From JBBTXJ01 sp964636345 (lineage in GTDB: Bacteria > Patescibacteriota > Patescibacteriia > Magasanikbacterales > JBBTXJ01), in the NCBI GenBank assembly GCA_964636345.1, contig CAZWRL010000027.1, forward strand, positions 1 to 8,302: a stretch of DNA of 8,302 bases, given 5' to 3'. Shown in pieces: positions 1-5,984 of the stretch. A model generated the notes under the pieces. The model saw nothing but the letters and a program-made list of their open reading frames with translations. It had not been told where the DNA came from and did not search any database. The position numbers and the translations under genes were made by a program. Position 1 is the stretch's first letter. Each line of letters starts with the position of its first letter.

Positions 1-399
1 GGCCCATGCGCGGATCACGAAGGGATCCACTTGCTCGTGCCTTGTCACCACACCATTCTCAAGATCGGCTTCCACAGGATTGGGGTGTTCCTCCCCAAGA
101 TCGTCGGCAAGTTCACGGAGCAGCGCCTCAAACACCACATCTTGATCAACCACCAGTGCGGCGGAGGAAGGCAGATCACCACGCGCGGCGATAAGCTCAA
201 TCTGTCGCTCACGCGTCAAATGATTATCAATGACTTCCCGCGCAACCGCGGGATCTTCATACCGTCCAACCACTTCGTCGAGCAGGTTTGCCTCGCCCAT
301 GCGGGTAAGGCTGGATTCGCCCGGACGCCGAAGGAGCTCCAGCGCCGAAACCGGACTCGTCCGAACGAGCGCTCGGATACTATCCGTTTTACTGGACAC
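1..399 (-). CDS. Hypothetical protein, 5' part only (runs off the window)
   Basis: An uninterrupted minus-strand frame of 133 codons runs from a GTG at 399-397 to the window edge, so the C-terminus is missing. The GTG is chosen because GGGAGG lies 5-6 nt upstream and because the frame overlaps the previous gene by 11 bases, the arrangement expected of a translationally coupled operon gene. The product begins MSSKTDSIRALVRTSPVSAL. It continues as an acidic, mostly helical-looking protein with many Leu, Glu and Asp residues and no predicted signal peptide or membrane span. I recognise no domain or catalytic motif. It is the third gene of the J-domain operon, so a role with that protein is possible but unproven. 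A plus-strand frame over the same bases lacks these start signals and is taken as a shadow. Confidence 0.72.
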   Translation of the reverse strand, partial: MSSKTDSIRALVRTSPVSALELLRRPGESSLTRMGEANLLDEVVGRYEDPAVAREVIDNHLTRERQIELIAARGDLPSSAALVVDQDVVFEALLRELADDLGEEHPNPVEADLENGVVTRHEQVDPFVIRAWA

Positions 400-925
400 G
401 ATCACCTCCCTCCACCTCTTCATCGCTGTGAGGCACGGATCGCTCTTCCGCGTGAACCGCGGAAACCACATTGAACGAGAGAGTACTCGGTGATTCCTCG
501 CGCGATGCGCCAAGGAGAATCACTGCCATGTCACGATAGAGGGCACACCCAGCGTTCGTCTCAAGGAGCCGGTCGAGAAGACCGGCAACCGGATGCCAGT
601 CTTTCGCCTGAAGCGGCAACGTGTCGGAACGCCGCATCTGTCCGAGCGCGGTGGCCAACCGACCCGCATGAAGGAACATAATGCGGTTGACGAGCGACTC
701 ACGCACACAGTCAATCCCGCGCGAAATCATCGCGGCAAGATCCTGCGGCACCTCGCCCATCATGTCAGCAAGATCTTCGGCCGAACGCGCGGCCATCTCG
801 CGAGCACGATCATCGCGCTCGTCCAAGAGACCGCCCTCGCCGTCATCACGTACATGGACACCGAATGACACGGAGAACTCGCGCACGAGCTCCTCGTGCC
901 TTCTGTTCATCGCATCTCGGTTCAT
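389..925 (-). CDS. Hypothetical acidic protein (178 aa), second gene of J-domain operon
   Basis: I do not recognise the family. The start at 925 is set by GGAGGAAGG placed 6 nt before the ATG and by a four-base ATGA overlap with the stop of the upstream J-domain gene, so translation is probably coupled. A longer in-frame reading from 1021 would lie inside that gene and is rejected; a second ATG five codons in (910) is possible. The product starts MNRDAMNRRHEELVREFSVS. It is charged, has an acidic tail (SDEEVEGGDRVQ) and appears largely helical, with amphipathic stretches such as DLADMMGEVPQDLAAMISRG and a hydrophobic-rich middle (LVNRIMFLHAGRLATALGQM). No signal peptide, membrane span or metal-binding motif is visible. 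It overlaps the next gene by 11 bases. Operon position suggests a cytoplasmic partner of the J-protein; that is inference. Confidence 0.75.
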   Translation of the reverse strand: MNRDAMNRRHEELVREFSVSFGVHVRDDGEGGLLDERDDRAREMAARSAEDLADMMGEVPQDLAAMISRGIDCVRESLVNRIMFLHAGRLATALGQMRRSDTLPLQAKDWHPVAGLLDRLLETNAGCALYRDMAVILLGASREESPSTLSFNVVSAVHAEERSVPHSDEEVEGGDRVQ

Positions 926-1458
926 GGAACGCCTTCCTCCGCTTCCAGGAGCAGAACGAAAAGGTCTCCGTTCTTTCCCTCGTTTTTTCCCGTTGTTCCC
1001 AGTCCCGCGAGCATGCACCATGGCGTGTCGCGAGCGCCCTGTGGCACCTGAAGCGCTACTTCGCGACCGCCTATTGCAATCGCTACGATACCGCCCTCCT
1101 CCAACACTCGTGCAGGCACTTCTCGCACCAGCAAGAGGTCAACGCCGGGTTGCGGCTCAGCAGGCGCGCGCGGAAGCATTACGTCCATGACGTGACGCCC
1201 CACGGGATGCCTACCAAACAAATCCCTGATTGATACAACCGGATCAAACCCGCGGTCGTACTTTCGCCGCGCGTCTGAATCTGTCAGCGTCTTGTACGCT
1301 TCGCTTGCTTCGCGATACCGAGAAACCGCCTCTGCCGAATCACCCGCATGATCAGGGTGACACGTCATGGCAATCGCCCGATACGCACGCTTGATCTCCG
1401 CGATCGTGGCATCCCGGGCAACCCCAAGGACACCGTAGTAGTCCTTCGTGGTTCCCAT
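922..1458 (-). CDS. J-domain protein with DnaJ C-terminal-like region (DnaJ/CbpA type)
   Basis: Residues about 6-70 form a J domain: it opens DYYGVLGVARDATIAEIKRA, has the HPD motif at 34-36 and ends in the helix YKTLTDSDARRKYDRGFD. J domains stimulate ATP hydrolysis by Hsp70 (DnaK) through HPD. There is no Gly/Phe-rich linker and no zinc finger. Residues about 105-173 (from PGVDLLLVREVPARVLEEGG to GDLFVLLLEAEE) resemble one DnaJ substrate-binding beta domain, including the VALQVPQGA and GDLFV signatures. At 178 aa the protein is much shorter than DnaJ (about 370 aa) or CbpA (about 300 aa), so it is a reduced form and not canonical DnaJ. The ATG has AGAGAGG about 5 nt upstream. It heads a three-gene operon and shares ATGA with the next gene. 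No CIRCE element is seen. The J-domain call is firm; the C-terminal assignment is moderate. Confidence 0.93.
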   Translation of the reverse strand: MGTTKDYYGVLGVARDATIAEIKRAYRAIAMTCHPDHAGDSAEAVSRYREASEAYKTLTDSDARRKYDRGFDPVVSIRDLFGRHPVGRHVMDVMLPRAPAEPQPGVDLLLVREVPARVLEEGGIVAIAIGGREVALQVPQGARDTPWCMLAGLGTTGKNEGKNGDLFVLLLEAEEGVP

Positions 1459-1526
1459 GTCGCCTCTCTGTAATCTGTAAAGGTCACCCCGCCTACCTTA
1501 TTATAAGGGTTCTGCAGGGACTTTTC

Positions 1527-1555
1527 ACTCTAACACGTCCTCAACGATGTGTCAA
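1527..1555 (-). promoter_or_regulatory. Sigma70-type promoter of the J-domain operon
   Basis: A perfect -35 box TTGACA (1555-1550) is followed after 17 nt by TAGAGT (1532-1527, 4 of 6 matches to TATAAT). Transcription would start near 1520 and give a leader of about 60 nt before the ATG at 1458. It sits 16 nt downstream of the tRNA 3' end, so the operon need not depend on tRNA read-through. A separate TATAAT lies at 1505-1500 within the small inverted repeat CCTTA-TTA-TAAGG (1496-1508). It has no good -35 partner and could be an operator or a second start. Confidence 0.6.
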
Positions 1556-1570
1556 GTTTAAAAACCGTTG

Positions 1571-1642
1571 TGCGCCCACGAGGAATTGAACCTCGATCTC
1601 AGCCTTCGGAGGGCTATATTCGATCCGTTGAACTATGGGCGC
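1571..1642 (-). tRNA. tRNA-Arg (anticodon CCG)
   Basis: The 72-nt minus-strand sequence folds as a complete cloverleaf. The acceptor stem GCGCCCA/TGGGCGC has 7 pairs, the D stem GTTC/GAAT ends in a G-U pair, the anticodon stem is TAGCC/GGCTG and the T stem CGAGG/CCTCG encloses loop TTCAATT. The seven-base anticodon loop CTCCGAA puts CCG at positions 34-36, which reads the arginine codon CGG. The discriminator base is A. The CCA tail is not encoded (CAA follows), so a CCA-adding enzyme is needed. It is co-directional with the J-domain operon downstream and divergent from the glycosyltransferase. A run of five T lies just downstream without a clear hairpin of its own. Confidence 0.96.
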
Positions 1643-1654
1643 AATGTGCTTGGC

Positions 1655-1683
1655 AATATAGCACCAAATACGCTAGGATGCAA
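1655..1683 (-). promoter_or_regulatory. Extended -10 promoter of tRNA-Arg
   Basis: TATATT (1660-1655) is preceded by TGC, forming an extended -10, and lies 17 nt from a weaker -35, TTGCAT (1683-1678). The predicted start is near 1648, about 6 nt before the mature tRNA. The -35 box overlaps the last base of the AGGA ribosome-binding site of the divergent glycosyltransferase gene (ATG at 1686), so the two units share these bases. Confidence 0.55.
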
Positions 1684-1685
1684 CC

Positions 1686-3377
1686 ATGTTGACCCTCCCG
1701 GATCTCGCGCCATTTGCCGCAAACAACCTTCTGCTCCTCGGAACCGCATTCGCCGGCCTCATCGTCATACTTCGCCGGCCACGCCCACTCGCGCTCACCG
1801 TTCTTTTAGCCGCGGCAGCGGGTGGCGGTTTTGCCCTACTCATGAATGATCGCGGACTCCCGTGGTGGGGGCTCCAGGGCGATGAGGCGTTCATTGGCGC
1901 CGCGATCACTAAAGCGTGGCACAGCATCTTTTGGTCAGATTTTTACTACACGAATCTCTCGCCGTTTTATCCGCCGCTCTATTTTTGGATAACCGGAGCG
2001 CTCGGACAGCTGTTCAAACTATCGCCGATCGGTTCCATGAATGCCGGCGTTGCGGCCTCGCTTTTTTTATTGCCGCTCACCATCTACACCGGCATCCGCA
2101 CTCTCCCCACCCACCTGTTCCCCAATCATCAATTCAAAAAATGGTTCGCGTTTTTTTCAGCCGGCTCATTATTTCTCGCGAGTGAATGGGTGAGTTTTTT
2201 GAGCAAGCCATTTGAATTTTTAACCGCCGCACTTTCCATCATATTTATACTCCACACGGTGACACTAGCGCGCGGCGAACATCACCGGCCATTCCGCGCA
2301 ACCGTACTCCTCGGCATCATTGCCGCCGGTATTATGTGGACCTACTACCTCTGGATGATTTTTATCGCGCTCGCGCTTGCCGTCCTTGGTGTCCGCTTTG
2401 CAAGCGAATCACGAAAACGCTGGTATGGCGCACTGGCCCGCGTATTCGCCATAAGCGCAATCCTATCTGCGCCATTCTGGATCACGCTCCTTCGCACAAC
2501 ATTCGCGGGTGGAGAAGCGTGGCAAGCACACTGGTTTACGCTTGAAGAATTTACCATCGCGCCAACGCTCATCAGCGGCGTGGCGGCGCTTGTCGCGCTC
2601 GTCGGCATAGGATCCGCAATCACCTTTCGCAAACACCTTATTTCTTTCACGCTTGGCGCTCTCGTCATGGCGCCGATACTTTGGTTTGCCATGAACATGA
2701 TAATGCTTGCCACAAAAGAGAGCGCGATAATGCCAACCAAGGCAATGCATTTCTTGGGCGCCTATGTGCTTGCGATTCTTGCCGCATGGGCACTCACTCA
2801 CTTTTGGAGCGCCATCAAAAACACCAACCACCGACAGGGAACACTGACTGCCGTTTGGATACTTTTTGTACTCATGGTTCCTTCGGGAATTTTTGCCTAC
2901 CAATTCGGCGCACAACATATACTCAACCTGAAACAGCCGAAAGAAATCGCCGAGGTGGTGCATTTTTTAAATCAACAATCGGTGCATGGCACTACCCTTG
3001 TCAGTGAACAACCGCTCATCGTAGGTCAGGTGCCGCTCAATCTTTTCATTTCCTTCAACATGCATTTTACTCATCCAAAAGCCGAATGGTCATTGCGCCA
3101 CCTGACTATTCAAGATCTCGCGCGCGCCAAAACGCCGGAAGCGTTTACCAACATTGCGCGCACGAACCCAATCGCGCCTATTGATCTACTCATTTTGAGA
3201 AAATACAAAGATGTCTATCAACTCTTTTTCTGGATTGATCGTTTTCCTAACGGCGGCGCGGAAGAAACACTCGCGTTCCCACAACAACTGGTCTCAACAA
3301 AAAACTGGCGACCGTTATTTGAAAACGATGGTGTGGCCGTGTGGCAATTCAACGAAACCGCCGATGTAAACGAATAA
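1686..3377 (+). CDS. Polytopic membrane glycosyltransferase, GT-C type (AftA-like N-terminus)
   Basis: This 563-residue protein has about a dozen hydrophobic spans (roughly 13-30, 36-53, 118-137, 153-172, 178-195, 206-238 as two, 250-268, 293-312, 317-341, 356-373, 387-405) and a soluble C-terminal part from about 410. After the second span, the loop LQGDEAFIGAAITKAW carries an acidic pair (D66, E67), followed by FYPPLYFW (94-101). Loop-1 acidic residues plus a YPP.YFW stretch are typical of GT-C enzymes that use lipid-phosphate sugars outside the membrane. The pattern recalls the mycobacterial arabinofuranosyltransferase AftA, but the substrate cannot be read from sequence. A probable role is adding a sugar to an envelope polymer or lipid. 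AGGA lies 7 nt before the ATG. The gene is divergent from the tRNA. Its last 29 bases overlap the FemAB gene tail to tail. Membrane topology is firm; the family call is moderate. Confidence 0.8.
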   Translation: MLTLPDLAPFAANNLLLLGTAFAGLIVILRRPRPLALTVLLAAAAGGGFALLMNDRGLPWWGLQGDEAFIGAAITKAWHSIFWSDFYYTNLSPFYPPLYFWITGALGQLFKLSPIGSMNAGVAASLFLLPLTIYTGIRTLPTHLFPNHQFKKWFAFFSAGSLFLASEWVSFLSKPFEFLTAALSIIFILHTVTLARGEHHRPFRATVLLGIIAAGIMWTYYLWMIFIALALAVLGVRFASESRKRWYGALARVFAISAILSAPFWITLLRTTFAGGEAWQAHWFTLEEFTIAPTLISGVAALVALVGIGSAITFRKHLISFTLGALVMAPILWFAMNMIMLATKESAIMPTKAMHFLGAYVLAILAAWALTHFWSAIKNTNHRQGTLTAVWILFVLMVPSGIFAYQFGAQHILNLKQPKEIAEVVHFLNQQSVHGTTLVSEQPLIVGQVPLNLFISFNMHFTHPKAEWSLRHLTIQDLARAKTPEAFTNIARTNPIAPIDLLILRKYKDVYQLFFWIDRFPNGGAEETLAFPQQLVSTKNWRPLFENDGVAVWQFNETADVNE

Positions 3378-4260
3378 GCGCGTATATAAAAGGACGAAGT
3401 GGTAACTCAAACGTGCCCGGATAGCAGAGCGTCTCGCCGCCAAAACCTTCTTTGAATCGCGTGACGCCTGCGAGCGGGTGATTTTTTGCGCTGTCTGGTG
3501 CAATCCCCCAAAAATCATACCACCGGAATCCCTCTTTTTTTGCCCAACGCATACTCTGCCACTGTAAAAGATACGGCGCCATCACCGCTCTATCTTTTTC
3601 TGACGATGCCCCATGAAGATACGTCACGGTATCGCCGTAAGTAAGTACAATATTTGCCGCGCGCACTTTGCCGTTGTAGCGCGCCACCATCAACCGCGCT
3701 TGGCACCGCTTCGGATCTGGCGTCTCACCAGTCGGTTTTAACACATCAAGCAGTGTCTCATAATACGCTGGCGCGTGCGCTGAAAATGCCTGACGCTCGT
3801 GTGTTTTGGCAAGCAATTTCAAAAATCGCCGCACACCCCATTCACCGGTTGCTTCGGAAACTACTACTTCGTGTTTTGCGGCAAGCCGAATATTATATCG
3901 TGTCTTTTGTTTCATCTGCGCGAGCAGCGCTTCTTCAGAAATAGAAAGATCAACCACGCGTGTCACCGATGGCTGATGATCCCGCACCTTACGGAATCTT
4001 TGATGAACGGCAAGCGGAACGACTGGTTCAACGCGAAGAAAAATAGCATGTTCTTTTTGCGCGGTGGCAATAAGCGCGTCAATGGTGGCATCAGATAATT
4101 CCGCGCGTGGCGCATACCCATACCGCAAACTAAATGGCAGCGAAACAAAAAATAAACGCGTGTTGGCAACCGACGTAACGCGTACGCCCACTGCCTCTTG
4201 AAATAAAGCCCAATCATCAGATTGCAAAAACGCTCCCGAAAGACACGGCTGTTCTTTCAT
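3349..4260 (-). CDS. FemAB-family peptidoglycan bridge aminoacyltransferase
   Basis: FemA/FemB/FemX enzymes transfer an amino acid from aminoacyl-tRNA to the peptide stem of peptidoglycan precursors in the cytoplasm, using two GNAT-like domains. The 303-residue product has the family's recognisable segments: the basic helix MKQKTRYNIRLAAKHEV (116-132), YLHGASSEKDRAVMAPYLLQ (214-233), YDFWGI (248-253) and GVTRFKEGFGGE (265-276). Length suits a FemX-like form without the long coiled-coil arm of FemA. The ATG lies one base after the ruvA stop codon (TAG, then A, then ATG on the minus strand) and has no clear Shine-Dalgarno, so it is probably translated by coupling to ruvA. Its last 29 bases overlap the opposing glycosyltransferase gene. 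The amino acid added, and whether the acceptor is lipid II or something else, cannot be told from sequence. Confidence 0.9.
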   Translation of the reverse strand: MKEQPCLSGAFLQSDDWALFQEAVGVRVTSVANTRLFFVSLPFSLRYGYAPRAELSDATIDALIATAQKEHAIFLRVEPVVPLAVHQRFRKVRDHQPSVTRVVDLSISEEALLAQMKQKTRYNIRLAAKHEVVVSEATGEWGVRRFLKLLAKTHERQAFSAHAPAYYETLLDVLKPTGETPDPKRCQARLMVARYNGKVRAANIVLTYGDTVTYLHGASSEKDRAVMAPYLLQWQSMRWAKKEGFRWYDFWGIAPDSAKNHPLAGVTRFKEGFGGETLCYPGTFELPLRPFIYALIRLHRRFR

Positions 4261-4261
4261 A

Positions 4262-4843
4262 CTAGGTATGCTGTAAATGTTGCAACGCTTGTTTCAAAAG
4301 CGCCTCGGTGGTGCCGTCCACTGAACCGGCACGCACGCGGCCCAACACATCTTGAATTTCACTCGTCTTATAACCAAGTGACACCAGCGCCTCCGCCACC
4401 TCTTGAAGCGCTGGCGTTGCCGCCTGAACTGCCGCGCCCGTTTCTTTTTGCATGGCCTCTTTCAATTCCACCACAATTCGTTCTGCAGTTTTCCGTCCAA
4501 TGCCGGAAACGCTCGTCAAAAAGGCAATGTCCTCGCGCGCAACCGCCGTTTTTATTTCAGCCACGGTTCCAAGCGCCATAAGGTGCAATGCGGTTTTGGG
4601 CCCAACGCCGGATACACCAATCAACTTTTCAAAAAAAATAAGCGACGCGCGCTCAAAAAAACCATAGAGATCCTGCGCGTCTTCCCGCACATGAAAATGA
4701 GTATGCAGGGTGACGCTGTCGCCCTCGCGCACACTGACGGCAAGCGTTGCCGGCACGCGGAGAAGATAGCCCACTCCTCCCGCTTGTACCACGAGTGTAC
4801 TTGAGGAACGCTCCACCACTTCACCCGTGATGCGTGCAATCAT
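4262..4843 (-). CDS. ruvA: Holliday junction branch migration protein RuvA
   Basis: RuvA binds four-way DNA junctions as a tetramer and loads the RuvB motor for branch migration. The 193-residue product aligns along the whole family (E. coli RuvA is 203 aa). Domain I is an OB-fold (1-62) ending VREDAQDLYGF, which keeps the acidic pin residues (E54, D55). Domain II has two helix-hairpin-helix motifs, LIGVSGVGPKTALHLMA (74-90) and LTSVSGIGRKTAERIVVELK (109-128). After a short linker, the RuvB-binding domain III (about 145-193) has EVAEALVSLGYKTSEIQDVL. AGGG lies 6 nt before the ATG. The gene starts 11 nt after the Spo0M-like gene and is followed one base later by the FemAB gene. ruvB and ruvC are not in the window. 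Confidence 0.97.
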   Translation of the reverse strand: MIARITGEVVERSSSTLVVQAGGVGYLLRVPATLAVSVREGDSVTLHTHFHVREDAQDLYGFFERASLIFFEKLIGVSGVGPKTALHLMALGTVAEIKTAVAREDIAFLTSVSGIGRKTAERIVVELKEAMQKETGAAVQAATPALQEVAEALVSLGYKTSEIQDVLGRVRAGSVDGTTEALLKQALQHLQHT

Positions 4844-4854
4844 AGGAGACCCTG

Positions 4855-5316
4855 TTATTCAACCCGTACCAGCACACGGCCTGATGTATTTGCGGATCCT
4901 TCAATTTCAGCAACCACTTTTAACTCCCAAGATTCCCTCGCTTGCGTAGCAATTTTATTGAGAGCGCCCAGTGCCGCCACCACGCCTGCCGCCGCGGTTA
5001 CGCCGGCATCTAACGTAAGTTTGAATGTAAATTCTTTTGTCTCGCCCGGTTTTAACGTAAATCCGGGCGCCTCATCTTGTGAAATGGTCACGGTTTGCGT
5101 GTCCCTCGTTTGCTGGTTGTTGAGCCCATAGTTCGTCGCCGTCGATGAAAGTTCAAGGGTGGCAACCATGCGCGTTATCTTTTGCTCCAGTTTTCCTCCG
5201 CGAATTTTTGCCGCTACGTTAAACGAAGATCCGCGATGCAAAACGCCCGGCGGCGTCACTTCCACTTTTGCTCCTCCGATATTTAATACGCGTTTCACTT
5301 TGTCGAAAAAACCCAT
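4855..5316 (-). CDS. Spo0M-like (arrestin-fold) protein
   Basis: The N-terminus MGFFDKVKRVLNIGGAKVEV, then KIRGGKLEQKI (37-47), closely matches the start of Bacillus Spo0M (sporulation-control protein, PF07070), which has an arrestin-like beta sandwich. The segment LKPGETKEFTFKLTL (about 88-102) also fits the family. At 153 aa it is far shorter than Bacillus Spo0M (about 258 aa) and probably holds a single arrestin-like lobe. Nothing else in the window suggests sporulation, so a general scaffold or envelope-linked role is more likely; function is unknown. No Shine-Dalgarno is visible before the ATG, and 30 AT-rich bases separate it from the helical-protein gene upstream. It ends 11 nt before ruvA. 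Confidence 0.8.
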   Translation of the reverse strand: MGFFDKVKRVLNIGGAKVEVTPPGVLHRGSSFNVAAKIRGGKLEQKITRMVATLELSSTATNYGLNNQQTRDTQTVTISQDEAPGFTLKPGETKEFTFKLTLDAGVTAAAGVVAALGALNKIATQARESWELKVVAEIEGSANTSGRVLVRVE

Positions 5317-5346
5317 ATGCTTTGTTTAAAATGTAGAAAACATTGT

Positions 5347-5934
5347 TTATGCCGCCATCCGCGGCGCCTCAACGCGTGGCGCCTGCTGCGCGCGGTTCCA
5401 CTCAAGTAATCGCTGTTTCGCCGCGCCCAAGTTCATAGCGGTATCAAGTTGCACTTTAACCTCGGCCATCCGCGCCCGTGCCTGCGCATTCTCCGGATTC
5501 TGTTTGAGCTCTGCGTTCAACTTAGCCGCCTCCTGTTCCCGCGTGCGTTCCCATGCATCCATTGCCGCCTGATCCTTTTCAAGCTTTACCAGTTCAGCAA
5601 CCGCGCCTGCTTCCACTGCTTTGAGCGTTGAGGTTTCACGATCTGCGGCCGCTTTCTGCGCCACTCGTTCCTTAGGCGCAATTTCTGCCATGAGACGGCT
5701 AATAAGCGCCGGGTTCGTGAACTTTGCCGCCGCTTCTTTTGCTTTCGCTATATCCCCGCGCGCAGATTGTTCGGTCAATTCCGCGCGCTTCGCTTCTGCG
5801 CGCTGTCCTGCCTCAAACCGCTGCGCCACTTCCGCCACATTTACAATCCGAATACCGCCCTCAATTTTTTTCGGAGCTTCTACTCTTGCCTCGGCACTTT
5901 CTTGCCGAGGTCTTTCAGGATTCGTAAGAGGCAT
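5347..5934 (-). CDS. Hypothetical helical / coiled-coil protein
   Basis: No family is recognised. The product (195 aa from the ATG at 5934) has a Pro-rich charged N-terminus (MPLTNPERPRQESAEARVEA), a short beta-like stretch GGIRIVNVAEVAQRFEAG, then about 140 residues rich in Ala, Glu, Lys and Gln expected to be helical and possibly coiled coil. The phrase RVEAP occurs near both ends. It lacks a signal peptide and membrane span. Start choice is open. GGAGG lies only 2 nt before this ATG, which is tight. A TTG nine bases upstream (5943) has AGGA 6 nt before it, supplied by the right arm of a palindromic repeat, and would add three residues. The gene lies between the aminopeptidase and Spo0M-like genes. 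Confidence 0.78.
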   Translation of the reverse strand: MPLTNPERPRQESAEARVEAPKKIEGGIRIVNVAEVAQRFEAGQRAEAKRAELTEQSARGDIAKAKEAAAKFTNPALISRLMAEIAPKERVAQKAAADRETSTLKAVEAGAVAELVKLEKDQAAMDAWERTREQEAAKLNAELKQNPENAQARARMAEVKVQLDTAMNLGAAKQRLLEWNRAQQAPRVEAPRMAA

Positions 5935-5944
5935 ATCCTCCAAA

Positions 5945-5971
5945 TGTCATCCTGAACTTGTTTCAGGATCT
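5945..5971. repeat. REP-like palindromic repeat, copy 1
   Basis: Arms ATCCTGAA and TTCAGGAT form a perfect 8-bp hairpin with a five-base loop (CTTGT on the plus strand). The 27 bases are identical, in the same orientation, to those at 7549-7575. This copy sits in the 41-50 nt gap between the aminopeptidase stop and the next gene. On the minus strand its right arm supplies an AGGA that may act as a ribosome-binding site. From memory, near-identical palindromes occur in many environmental bacterial genomes; I have not checked this. Confidence 0.85.
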
Positions 5972-5984
5972 CCAAATAATATCA

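Noticed and set aside
31..474. Plus-strand frame of 147 codons at the left end
   Set aside because: It is antisense to the GTG-started minus-strand gene, which has a strong RBS and operon overlap; the plus product has a shadow-like composition.
681..1190. Plus-strand frame antisense to the J-domain operon
   Set aside because: The opposite strand encodes a clear HPD J domain, and the product is Arg/Ser/Pro-rich shadow sequence.
1520..1560. CIRCE (HrcA) element before the J-domain gene
   Set aside because: TTAGAGTG resembles part of a CIRCE arm, but there is no matching inverted arm at 9-nt spacing.
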